Positions 45,495 to 52,965 of a stretch of 64,000 bases of DNA are shown piece after piece (within the stretch, counting starts at the first letter, position 1; the number at the start of each line of letters is the position of its first letter). The stretch comes from Eubacterium sp. (GTDB lineage: Bacteria; Bacillota; Clostridia; Lachnospirales; Lachnospiraceae): the NCBI GenBank assembly GCA_022764165.1, contig JALERM010000085.1, positions 21,809-85,808 on the forward strand, read 5' to 3'. A program made the position numbers and the translations under genes. Below the pieces are notes generated by a model, which did not search any database, was not told the DNA's origin, and worked only from the letters and a program-made list of their open reading frames with translations.

Positions 45495-45509
45495 ACATTC
45501 TATCCCCCT

Positions 45510-46334
45510 TTATTTGATATGCGTGTGGGTAAATAAATGATCCTGGCAGTACTCGTAGTTACCGTTGCATTTGGAACAGAATCTAAATTCCAGATGCTCA
45601 CCGTCCTGCTCGGTTCTGCCGCAGATCGCACACTTATGCTTTGTAATATGATTTACCTGGCTCTGGTGAACGGCTCGTTTATATGCCTGCTTCCTCCGGA
45701 TCTCGTTCGGACTGTACCTATACATCTTCCGGGTTGACAGGAAAAATATAATAAAGTTCATCAAAGAACAGATAATCACAACACGGGTTGCCCAGGATGA
45801 CATGATCAGCTGTACTGCCAGCAGCACGGCATAGGCGATTCCCATATACTTCACTTTCAGAGGGATAATCATCATCAACAGCACCTGCATGTTTGGATAG
45901 GTTGCCGCAAAGCCCAGAAAAATTGACATACTGATGTAGTACGTACTGAATGCTGTGCCCAGTAAAACCCGGCCGCCCATGATAAAGTACAGGAAAAATG
46001 CTCCCAGGATACTGAACAGCACTCCTCCAAATATATAGACATTATAACGGAACGTACCCCAGGTGCGCTCCAGTGTATTCCCGATGGAATAATAGAAATA
46101 CAGCATGATGATCGTCCAGAAATCCAGACTGTCCGGCGGAATCAGGATCCAGCTGACCAGCCTCCACACCTGTCCTCTGAGAATCAGCCCCGGCTCCAGT
46201 GTCAGATAGCCCACCACAGCCGGTGCCATCAGTTCTATCAGATAGCCTGCCGCATATGTGATGATAATATACATACTGAGATTGGAAATTGCGTACTTTC
46301 CAAACTTGCGTTCCATCTTATTCAGAAAATTCAT
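45510..46334 (-). CDS. Rhomboid-like membrane protein with C-terminal zinc-binding tail
   Basis: 274-aa protein with about six membrane helices in residues 15-205. NTLERTWGTFRYNVYIFGG recalls the conserved ExxxG/ER-WG loop of rhomboids. The catalytic GxSG motif and the partner His in the sixth helix are not seen (GTAFSTYYIS; SLMNFIIFF), so it is probably a non-proteolytic relative. The cytoplasmic tail carries CAICGRTEQ, CSKC, and YCQDH plus HTH, a likely zinc-binding site. It is encoded between corA and pyk. Its role is unknown. Confidence 0.75.
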   Translation of the reverse strand: MNFLNKMERKFGKYAISNLSMYIIITYAAGYLIELMAPAVVGYLTLEPGLILRGQVWRLVSWILIPPDSLDFWTIIMLYFYYSIGNTLERTWGTFRYNVYIFGGVLFSILGAFFLYFIMGGRVLLGTAFSTYYISMSIFLGFAATYPNMQVLLMMIIPLKVKYMGIAYAVLLAVQLIMSSWATRVVIICSLMNFIIFFLSTRKMYRYSPNEIRRKQAYKRAVHQSQVNHITKHKCAICGRTEQDGEHLEFRFCSKCNGNYEYCQDHLFTHTHIK

Positions 46335-46349
46335 AATACCTCCGTATTC

Positions 46350-47291
46350 TTAAAACAGATCTTTTTTGCGGAAAATAATGGCCACAATCAGACTGAGTAC
46401 CAGGGAAATCAGAATCACATACAGGAAACCCATGGGATTCTTGGAGAACGGCATCCCCTTTGCATTCAGGTTCATACCATACGCACTGAAAATCATCGTG
46501 GGAATGGACATCACAATGGTCACCGTCGCAAGGAACTTCATAACAATATTCAGGTTATTGGAAATAACCGATGCAAAAGTATCCATGGTGCCGCTCAGGA
46601 CTCCGCTGTAAATATTTGCCATCTCAATGGCCTGCTTATTCTCGATAATAACATCTTCCAGAAGTTCTTCATCTTCCGGATATTTTTTTATACTTTCTAT
46701 CTTCAGTAATTTTTCCAGAACCGCCTCATTGGACTTCAGGGAAGTGGTAAAATAAACCAGTGACTTCTCCAGTTCCAACAGAGCAATCAGTTCCTCATTC
46801 TTCTGTGCTTTATGGAGTTTCTCCTCCACTTCATCACTCTTCTTGTCGATAATCCTCAGATAATGCAGATACATGGATGCATTCCGGTAAAGGATCTGCA
46901 GGATAAACCGTGTTCTTTTATAGGTATAGAAATTGCGGACACGTCCGTCCATAAACGTACTGAGTACCGGCGTATCTTCCAGGCACACGGTAAAAATCAT
47001 CGTGTCTGTCACAACAATACCCATAGGAATCGTACCGTACCAGTCTTTATCATTTCTCTCTTCAATCATAGGAATATCCACAAGAATCAGAGTATAATTA
47101 TCCTCCACCTCAATACGGGAACGCTCTTCCTCATCCAGCGGTGCCCGCAGATGATCCACATCAATCCCATAGGTCTCGGCAATCTCCACCAGTTCCGTGG
47201 CCGTAGGATCAATCAAAGCAATCCAGCTTCCCTCCTGCGCCTCATTGATCTGATGTACACTGTTCTCTATGGTTCTGAAAATCTTTATCAT
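46350..47291 (-). CDS. corA: CorA-type magnesium/cobalt transporter
   Basis: 313-aa divalent cation channel. It has a large N-terminal cytoplasmic domain with RIEVEDNYTLILVDIP, then two C-terminal helices separated by the selectivity motif GMN (SAYGMNLNAKGMPF), ending in a basic RKKDLF tail. The ATG at 47291 has AAGGAG 8-9 nt upstream and matches the family N-terminus (MIKIFRTIENSV). It is first in the corA-rhomboid-pyk-lysA operon and is preceded by a structured leader of about 250 nt, so cation-dependent control of the transcript is plausible. Confidence 0.93.
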   Translation of the reverse strand: MIKIFRTIENSVHQINEAQEGSWIALIDPTATELVEIAETYGIDVDHLRAPLDEEERSRIEVEDNYTLILVDIPMIEERNDKDWYGTIPMGIVVTDTMIFTVCLEDTPVLSTFMDGRVRNFYTYKRTRFILQILYRNASMYLHYLRIIDKKSDEVEEKLHKAQKNEELIALLELEKSLVYFTTSLKSNEAVLEKLLKIESIKKYPEDEELLEDVIIENKQAIEMANIYSGVLSGTMDTFASVISNNLNIVMKFLATVTIVMSIPTMIFSAYGMNLNAKGMPFSKNPMGFLYVILISLVLSLIVAIIFRKKDLF

Positions 47292-47377
47292 GTTACTGAT
47301 CTCCTTTCTCCAGCCGCAGCAGCAGACAGAGAACACAGCCCCTCCACATACTGCTGCTATTCTATTTTCGCCTTATC

Positions 47378-47506
47378 AAGTATGCAACTTCGAGGTTCAG
47401 GGCTACCTTCCACCAATAACACTTCCTTTCTGATAAAAATCGTCGATGATCTGTTATTCAAGTACGCCTCGGCGTACTTGCTGCTCACCACCTATAGAGG
47501 TGGGAG
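47378..47506 (-). ncRNA. Candidate structured RNA in the corA leader
   Basis: In the transcribed leader (minus strand, about 47545 to 47292) several pairings are packed together. They are CCACCT/AGGTGG (47488-47503), the perfect 10-bp hairpin CAAGTACGCC/GGCGTACTTG (47459-47480), and an adjoining AATAACA/TGTTATT stem (47415-47421 with 47452-47458) enclosing a purine-rich loop. Further down, GCAGCAG near 47355 can pair with CTGCTGC near 47320, just upstream of the ribosome site. It does not match the M-box consensus as I know it. It could be a cation-responsive leader, an unknown RNA, or a transposon-end remnant. Confidence 0.45.
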
Positions 47507-47551
47507 TCTGATCTTCCTTCAAGATAAAAACAGAAATCCACACTACTACTC

Positions 47552-47581
47552 ATTATAAAACTGCAAACAATAGTTTGTCAA
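47552..47581 (-). promoter_or_regulatory. Promoter of the corA-pyk-lysA operon
   Basis: On the minus strand, a perfect TTGACA (47576-47581) and TATAAT (47552-47557) with 18-bp spacing. It places the start near 47545 and so includes the hairpin region in the mRNA leader. Confidence 0.8.
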
Positions 47582-47614
47582 TTTATTTAATACTTTGTTG
47601 CTATGAAGTTCAAA

Positions 47615-47639
47615 AAAAGGTGACCAAGGGTCACCTTTT
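47615..47639 (-). terminator. Intrinsic terminator of degV
   Basis: AAAAGGTGACC and GGTCACCTTTT form an 11-bp hairpin with a three-base loop, followed in degV sense by TTTTTTTG. It lies directly behind the degV stop and separates it from the corA promoter. Confidence 0.9.
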
Positions 47640-47641
47640 CA

Positions 47642-48481
47642 TTATAATACTACAATAACGCCTCCATCATTTGCATACATGGAGCTTACCCCCGCAGTAT
47701 CCAGAACAATGACATCTTTTACTTCGATTCTTTCCAGAATAGCATTTTTCACCAGCTCTGCCCGTTCTGCACAGTTACAGTGAGCAATTCCCAGTATCTT
47801 GTCTTTGCTTCCTTCTGCTTTTTCTGCGATGTAATCCACCATCTTAACCAGTGCTTTGTTGATTCCGCGGGCCTGGTCAAGCTGACAGATATTTCCCTCC
47901 GGCGTTGATGCCATCACCGGCTTAATCTTCAGAGCAGAGGCAACCAGTGCCTTTACCTTGCTGAGACGTCCATTCTTACGAAGAGTTTCCAGATTCTCAA
48001 GTACAAAAAATGTACTCTGATTGTCAATGTAACGTTCCACTGTATCCACAATTGTTTCAAAATCCATACCGGCCTCTTCACATTCCCAGATTTTCTGAGC
48101 GATCAGAGTTTCTCCTACGGATGCACTGCGGGAATTAAAGATATGAATTTTTTTATCCGGATGATTCTCCAAAGCAAGATTCTTGCCCAATACCGCACTG
48201 TTATAGGAACCACTCAATTCAGCAGACAGTGTAACCGCATACAGATGATCCGCCTCTTTCTCAAATCCCTGCATGTAACGTTCCGGAGAAGGACATGCGG
48301 ACTTGGGACATTCCGGGCAGGCAGCCACTTTTCTAAGAAACTCCGCCTGATTAAAAGTTTCATCATCAACAATATCTTCTCCCCCAACAGTCAGTGTCAA
48401 CGCTGCCGATTCAAATCTGTCGTCTGCTTTCATCTCAGCTGTCATTTCTCCGCAGCTGTCAAGAATCACTCTAAAACTCAT
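47642..48481 (-). CDS. DegV family fatty-acid-binding protein
   Basis: 279-aa cytoplasmic protein of the DegV/FakB group, which presents bound fatty acids to a kinase or otherwise handles lipids. Seen are the N-terminal VILDSCGEMT, PSPERYMQGF with SAELSGSYNSAVLG, and FFVLENLETLRKNGRLSK. The ATG at 48481 has GGAGG 7 nt upstream. It is transcribed alone, and it is not known whether it supports FakA here. Confidence 0.9.
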   Translation of the reverse strand: MSFRVILDSCGEMTAEMKADDRFESAALTLTVGGEDIVDDETFNQAEFLRKVAACPECPKSACPSPERYMQGFEKEADHLYAVTLSAELSGSYNSAVLGKNLALENHPDKKIHIFNSRSASVGETLIAQKIWECEEAGMDFETIVDTVERYIDNQSTFFVLENLETLRKNGRLSKVKALVASALKIKPVMASTPEGNICQLDQARGINKALVKMVDYIAEKAEGSKDKILGIAHCNCAERAELVKNAILERIEVKDVIVLDTAGVSSMYANDGGVIVVL

Positions 48482-48561
48482 AAATCTGCCTCCATACACA
48501 TACATCATTTCCACAATGTAAAATTCTTTCGTATATTTTCTTATATCCGAATGTTCAGATG

Positions 48562-48576
48562 TAGTATTTAATACTA
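48562..48576. promoter_or_regulatory. Operator-like palindrome between degV and the DUF5721 gene
   Basis: TAGTATT and AATACTA form a perfect 7-bp inverted repeat around one T, in the promoter region of divergent genes. Its size and symmetry suggest a dimeric regulator site, but no regulator is encoded nearby. Confidence 0.35.
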
Positions 48577-48626
48577 TATTAAACTATAACATAAAATACA
48601 TGACATGAAAAGAGCTTTTTTCGCTT

Positions 48627-48655
48627 TTGACATGCAATCTTTTTTATCATATAAT
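48627..48655 (+). promoter_or_regulatory. Promoter of the DUF5721-type gene
   Basis: TTGACA (48627-48632) and TATAAT (48650-48655) with exactly 17 bp between. It lies downstream of the first in-frame ATG (48605), which excludes that codon and supports the ATG at 48686. Confidence 0.85.
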
Positions 48656-48685
48656 GGTGGTAAATACTATCCCGGGGAGGCCTCT

Positions 48686-49174
48686 ATGCTTGCACTTCAT
48701 ATTCTTGATTTAAAAGATTTTACAGGAAAACTATTTATCGGCGATGTCTTCCATCGTTTCTACCTCACAGAGGCTTCGTTCACAACCTCTGTGACCTTCA
48801 CCATAGACGGTACGCTTCATAAAGAATTTTATGACAGTGACAACTGCCCAGAACGTACCTGCTGTTACTGGGAAGAGGTGAAATCACAGTGTTTTTCTTT
48901 TATTAAAGGGAAACGAACACCTCTGCATTTTAAGATTGTCTTTCAACTGTCCCGGGAAAATACAGAAAAGCTGCTGATGCAGTCCGGTCTTTCCCTGAAA
49001 CCGGAAGATGTATGCGGGCTTTATCTGAATCTGCAGTTTGACGGGGCACAGCTGATCTGCACCACAGGTTCATCCCTGCGGATCTTCACCATGGATAAAA
49101 CACTGGATCATGTGTGGGATGATATGGTACGAAAATTTTTCAGGAAACAGAATATCGTGTTCGAAAACCTTTGA
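48686..49174 (+). CDS. DUF5721-type protein of unknown function
   Basis: 162-aa protein, probably cytoplasmic, starting MLALHILDLKDFTGKLFIGD. It resembles a Lachnospiraceae family annotated as DUF5721, from memory. It has no membrane segment and alternates short beta strands. Two adjacent cysteines (RTCCYWEEVK) are the only notable residues. GGGGAGG lies 5 nt before the ATG. It is monocistronic, with a strong promoter and a palindromic terminator. I do not know its function. Confidence 0.7.
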   Translation: MLALHILDLKDFTGKLFIGDVFHRFYLTEASFTTSVTFTIDGTLHKEFYDSDNCPERTCCYWEEVKSQCFSFIKGKRTPLHFKIVFQLSRENTEKLLMQSGLSLKPEDVCGLYLNLQFDGAQLICTTGSSLRIFTMDKTLDHVWDDMVRKFFRKQNIVFENL

Positions 49175-49190
49175 GGGCACATATGTGCCC
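49175..49190. terminator. Palindromic terminator between convergent genes
   Basis: GGGCACATATGTGCCC is a perfect palindrome directly behind the DUF5721 stop, followed by TATTTTA on the plus strand. The last base of the polysaccharide operon (49190) touches it, so it may serve both transcripts. Confidence 0.6.
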
Positions 49191-51037
49191 TATTTTACTC
49201 CGGTAACTTTCATCTGAAGCTGGCAGTTTCCAAAATCAGTTCTTTCCTCTGTCTGTGCAAGAAGCTCCTGGCTGCTGTCTGCGGATACACAGTACAGTCC
49301 GATTCCCTTTCCGTCTTCTGCCTGACTTGCCAGTTCCAGCACATACGTCTTCCCTTGCTGTACCTGCACAGATTCATTCATAAAACAATAGAGTGCAGAA
49401 TTAGTTTTAAAGCCATCCGTTTCTTTCGTTCCCTCATAGATAACATTACCTGTATCTTTTTCTATTATCTTCACAGAAATCTGATCTGAAATACTCTGCT
49501 CTCCGTTCCATACGCGGATTTTTATATTTGACAATTCCGTGCCGTCAGCAATAATTTCCTGGCGTACCATTGAATTTTCATCAATCTCTATCACATTATT
49601 TGGTTCAAGATCTCTCAAGCTGGTATCTGAAAATACAATTTTCCCCTGAAACATTGCAGCAGCACAGATTCCTAACGGCACCACATATGCCAACACTCCG
49701 AAAATAAATGCCGAACGGATCTGCCACATCAAACCAGCTGATACAGCTGTTCCTTTTCGATTGTGATAGCGGGGATGTCCAAATACCACATAAGCCAGAA
49801 GAACCACCCACATAGCCGTGCAAAGCATCTTCTCATCATGATATCTATACACATCCCACATCCGTACAGCAAATTCCTGACTGGGAAGAATGTATTTGAA
49901 AATACCGCAGTTTAATACACTTTGACCCACCATAGTCTGACTGCAGAAAATATACAGAGCCAATACAAATATATTAGTCATCATCACCATCATATTGCCA
50001 TTTTCGTTTATCATAATATTCAAAACCAAAAACGGAACAATAATTAAAAGCCACTGAGGATTCCATGATGCCAGTCCAAATACTGCAAAACTCATAGCTA
50101 CAGAAAAAAACATTGCCCATGAAAACAAATCTTCGCTGTCTCTGGCTCGACGCTGATAGGCCCATAGCAAAACAAATGCAGCCGCTGCCGCTACCAAATT
50201 AATACCACAAAAAAAACCGACCGCAAACGGCTTCTGGACAAATTTTAATGCACTAAATCCAAGTACATTTCTCCGAAAATAAATGGAATTGATGTTAGGA
50301 ATCACTTCTACAAGCACAGGCAGCACCATGACTGCTGTATACTTGATCCAATTACGGATTTTCTTTTCTTTCAGTACTAAAAGTACCAGATAATACAAAA
50401 CTGCGTGGTATTTAAAAGTAGTGGCGAACCCAAAACAGAACGCAAACTTCCACATATCTTCTTTTAGATAAAAATACAGCCCAAGCACCATGAAAAACAC
50501 AGTAAAAATATCGTACTGGCTGAAGATAAACTGACTGAACACCGCAACCGGAAATACCAGAAAAGCAAATTTACATAATCTGGATTTCTTTTCTCCAAAA
50601 CCGGCTATCATGCCGATCTTATACAGGAAATGCCCCGTTGCATAGTATACTAAGACAGGAAGCAGTTTGTACCACATGATGTTTACAAAGCTGTTGGTCA
50701 GGATTGCTTCCGGCAAATGCCCCGTCAGATATAGCGGCAGATTCCAGATTGCATAAACTATAAAAGTACTGGGAAGATAATTTGCATAATACCCTCCTGA
50801 CTGTTCATAACTGGCTTTGTAAAAATCTGTAAAATGCTCATACATCAGGAAAGACCTGTTTCCTGTCAGACGAATATCTCCCTGTGCACAGGATACAAAT
50901 AAAATCAAGAGAATTACACTGGAAATAATCCAATCCAATTGACACAGGTTCTCATTGTCCCAGACTTTCATACTTTTCCAGTTATTTTTCCATTTTACTG
51001 TCAGCAGTTTCTTCTGCTTCATATGATTTTCTTTCAT
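49190..51037 (-). CDS. GT-C-like multi-pass membrane glycosyltransferase with C-terminal beta domain
   Basis: 615-aa membrane protein, last gene of the polysaccharide operon. It has about eleven helices (residues 34-480). The first external loop (QGDIRLTGNRSFLMYEHFTD) has an Asp, as in lipid-phosphate-sugar-dependent GT-C enzymes. Residues about 490-615 form a predicted external beta-sandwich. The neighbouring family 2 glycosyltransferase is likely to supply its polyprenyl-phosphate sugar. The ATG at 51037 follows GAGGAG at 10 nt and overlaps the upstream gene by 56 bp; an ATG at 50971 is a fair alternative. Acceptor and sugar are unknown. Confidence 0.7.
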   Translation of the reverse strand: MKENHMKQKKLLTVKWKNNWKSMKVWDNENLCQLDWIISSVILLILFVSCAQGDIRLTGNRSFLMYEHFTDFYKASYEQSGGYYANYLPSTFIVYAIWNLPLYLTGHLPEAILTNSFVNIMWYKLLPVLVYYATGHFLYKIGMIAGFGEKKSRLCKFAFLVFPVAVFSQFIFSQYDIFTVFFMVLGLYFYLKEDMWKFAFCFGFATTFKYHAVLYYLVLLVLKEKKIRNWIKYTAVMVLPVLVEVIPNINSIYFRRNVLGFSALKFVQKPFAVGFFCGINLVAAAAAFVLLWAYQRRARDSEDLFSWAMFFSVAMSFAVFGLASWNPQWLLIIVPFLVLNIMINENGNMMVMMTNIFVLALYIFCSQTMVGQSVLNCGIFKYILPSQEFAVRMWDVYRYHDEKMLCTAMWVVLLAYVVFGHPRYHNRKGTAVSAGLMWQIRSAFIFGVLAYVVPLGICAAAMFQGKIVFSDTSLRDLEPNNVIEIDENSMVRQEIIADGTELSNIKIRVWNGEQSISDQISVKIIEKDTGNVIYEGTKETDGFKTNSALYCFMNESVQVQQGKTYVLELASQAEDGKGIGLYCVSADSSQELLAQTEERTDFGNCQLQMKVTGVK

Positions 51038-51995
51038 CTGATGTTATCTCCTCTTCTTCCTCAAAATTGATTCTATCCTCTTCCACCACCAATGGACGGT
51101 CCAGAACTCTGGTATTGATACTCAAAACATACTCTCCCAGAAAGCCGATAAAAAATAACTGCATGGCTCCAAGGAAAAAGACTCCGATCAGCATCGGTGC
51201 AACTCCTGCTGAGAATCGATCCCAGTAGAGAAGTTTTAAAATGAAATATACAATACCGGCAATCAGGCTGACACCTCCTACAAGAAACCCCATAAAGGTT
51301 GCCATTCGAAGCACCACTTTAGAATATGATGTAATTCCGATCATAGCATAATCATACAGGCTGTAAAAATTATTTTTGCTCTTTCCGGCTTTTCTCTTCT
51401 GCTGTTCATATGGTATAGCCTTATAGTCAAAGCCCAACTCTGCAATAATCCCCCGCAGATAGGGCATAGGGTCATGGAGCTTTCTTACCACATCCACAAA
51501 AGCCTTATCATACAGTCCGAATCCGGTAAAATGTTCTATATGATCGATATCCGTTATCTTTCGTATCAACTTATAGTAACACGTACGAATCCAGTACATC
51601 ATTTTCTTTTCCTTACTGGACTTCTTGATTCCGATTACAATCTTCCATCCCTTTTCCCACTCACGGACAAATTTTACAATCATATCTACCGGATCCTGAA
51701 AATCCGCACACATACGAATCACACAATCTCCCTGTGCCTGTTTTAAACCGTAAACAGGAGAACGAATCTGACCAAAATTTCTGGCATTAAAAATCGCCTT
51801 TATTTTTTTATTGTCACCGCAAAGCTGACGCAGAAACAGACGTGTTTTATCCTGTGAATGGTTGTCGATAAATAAAATCTCATAATCATATTCAGGAAGT
51901 TCATTCTCCATGACATTTACAATTGCCTGTGCCAGCGGTTTCACATTTCCCTCTTCATTATAGGTAGGAATTACCACCGATATTTTCTTCTTCAT
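50982..51995 (-). CDS. Family 2 glycosyltransferase, polyprenyl-phosphate sugar synthase type (GtrB/DPM1-like)
   Basis: 337-aa enzyme predicted to move a sugar from a nucleotide carrier to undecaprenyl phosphate. It has the GT-A N-terminus ISVVIPTYNEEGNV, CADFQDPVDMIVKF (the Asp pair), and GFGLYDKAFV. Two C-terminal helices (FMGFLVGGVSLIAGIVYFIL and an adjacent one) are typical of GtrB/ArnC proteins. The tail is strongly acidic. It overlaps the reductase gene by 4 bp (ATGA). Confidence 0.9.
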   Translation of the reverse strand: MKKKISVVIPTYNEEGNVKPLAQAIVNVMENELPEYDYEILFIDNHSQDKTRLFLRQLCGDNKKIKAIFNARNFGQIRSPVYGLKQAQGDCVIRMCADFQDPVDMIVKFVREWEKGWKIVIGIKKSSKEKKMMYWIRTCYYKLIRKITDIDHIEHFTGFGLYDKAFVDVVRKLHDPMPYLRGIIAELGFDYKAIPYEQQKRKAGKSKNNFYSLYDYAMIGITSYSKVVLRMATFMGFLVGGVSLIAGIVYFILKLLYWDRFSAGVAPMLIGVFFLGAMQLFFIGFLGEYVLSINTRVLDRPLVVEEDRINFEEEEEITSDERKSYEAEETADSKMEK

Positions 51996-52954
51996 GTATT
52001 TTTCTCCTCATTACACCTTCCTGCGGTTTCGTGTCCACACTGATTTTTTATACAATGAACCATCTCGGAAATCCCTTCTGAGAATTCATACGCAGGAACA
52101 AATCCGGTATCTTCCGTAAGACTGCTGATATCTGCACACAGCCTCATCACCGGCTGGGCAGGGTATGGTTTTTTACCGATTCCCGGCTCCGCCGACGGTG
52201 CTGCAATATCCCGTATTTTCAATATATATTCTTTCAGACGCCTGGATTGCCCACTTCCCACACAATAGACAGAACCGTTTTTTCCTTTCTCGCCGATCAG
52301 ATAAAAAGCCTTTCCCGCATCCTTACTGTAAAGATAATCCCACTGCTGCTCTCCCGGGGTAAAAGCTGTCTCTTCCCCATTCATAAACTGACGAAGTGCA
52401 GTCATCACCATCGTACTTTCTTTATCATAAATTCCGTAAACGCTGAATATTCTGGGCCAGATCCACTCCATACCCAGCTCTGCACATAAAATCCGGGAAA
52501 GTTTTCCTGCTGCAAGTTTGCTTACTCCATACGGTGTTGTGGGATGCTCCGGTGCATCCTGCCCGATTTTTTCCTGATCCAGAGGCCCGTATTCAGCCTG
52601 AGAACCGGCTCCGATAAAACGTTTACAGCCAAGTTTTGATGCTGCCTGCACTGCACTCAGCGTATAATCAATGTTTTTACTTTGGAGAAGAACACTCTTA
52701 TTTCTCGCTGCTCCGGTATACCCCCAGGCTATATGATAAAAGGTATCCCACGTTCCGGTTATGATTTCCGGAAGCCTGTCAATTTCTTCAAGACTGCATT
52801 CTGCCAGCTCCAGATTGGGATGTTCAGGAAGCCGGTCTCTCCTCCCTGTATCCTGACGGATCACTGCACAAACCTGCACGCCATGTTCCAGACACTCCTG
52901 AACCAAAGCCTGACCGATCATACTGGTGGCCCCCGTCACTATTACTTTCTTCAT
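51992..52954 (-). CDS. Extended SDR nucleotide-sugar reductase/epimerase, candidate YerF-like
   Basis: 320-aa NAD(P)-dependent enzyme of the sugar epimerase/dehydratase group. It has VTGATSMIGQALVQE at the N-terminus, GAGSQAEYG, and the catalytic Tyr/Lys in TPYGVSKLAAGKL. By position next to the YerE-like enzyme, it is a good candidate for the reductase that completes CDP-yersiniose (YerF role); a CDP-abequose/paratose-type ketoreductase is an alternative. The ATG at 52954 has GAGGAA upstream and lies 12 bp after the upstream gene stop. Confidence 0.75.
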   Translation of the reverse strand: MKKVIVTGATSMIGQALVQECLEHGVQVCAVIRQDTGRRDRLPEHPNLELAECSLEEIDRLPEIITGTWDTFYHIAWGYTGAARNKSVLLQSKNIDYTLSAVQAASKLGCKRFIGAGSQAEYGPLDQEKIGQDAPEHPTTPYGVSKLAAGKLSRILCAELGMEWIWPRIFSVYGIYDKESTMVMTALRQFMNGEETAFTPGEQQWDYLYSKDAGKAFYLIGEKGKNGSVYCVGSGQSRRLKEYILKIRDIAAPSAEPGIGKKPYPAQPVMRLCADISSLTEDTGFVPAYEFSEGISEMVHCIKNQCGHETAGRCNEEKNT

Positions 52955-52965
52955 CTCTGATTTCC

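Noticed and set aside
45510..46334. Active rhomboid protease
   Set aside because: No GxSG serine motif or partner histidine could be found in the expected helices.
47378..47506. M-box (ykoK) Mg2+ riboswitch before corA
   Set aside because: A short AACAG-ATCATCGAC string resembles part of the M-box, but the rest of the conserved core (GCTGCTGCCC, CGCCAATGGG, AGTGCTAAAGCTC) is missing.
46812..47558. 248-codon plus-strand frame across the corA leader
   Set aside because: Most of it is antisense to corA, and it has no promoter or ribosome site.
48605..48685. N-terminal extension of the DUF5721-type protein from the ATG at 48605
   Set aside because: The strong promoter (48627-48655) lies inside this stretch, so it would not be transcribed; the ATG at 48686 has an excellent ribosome site.
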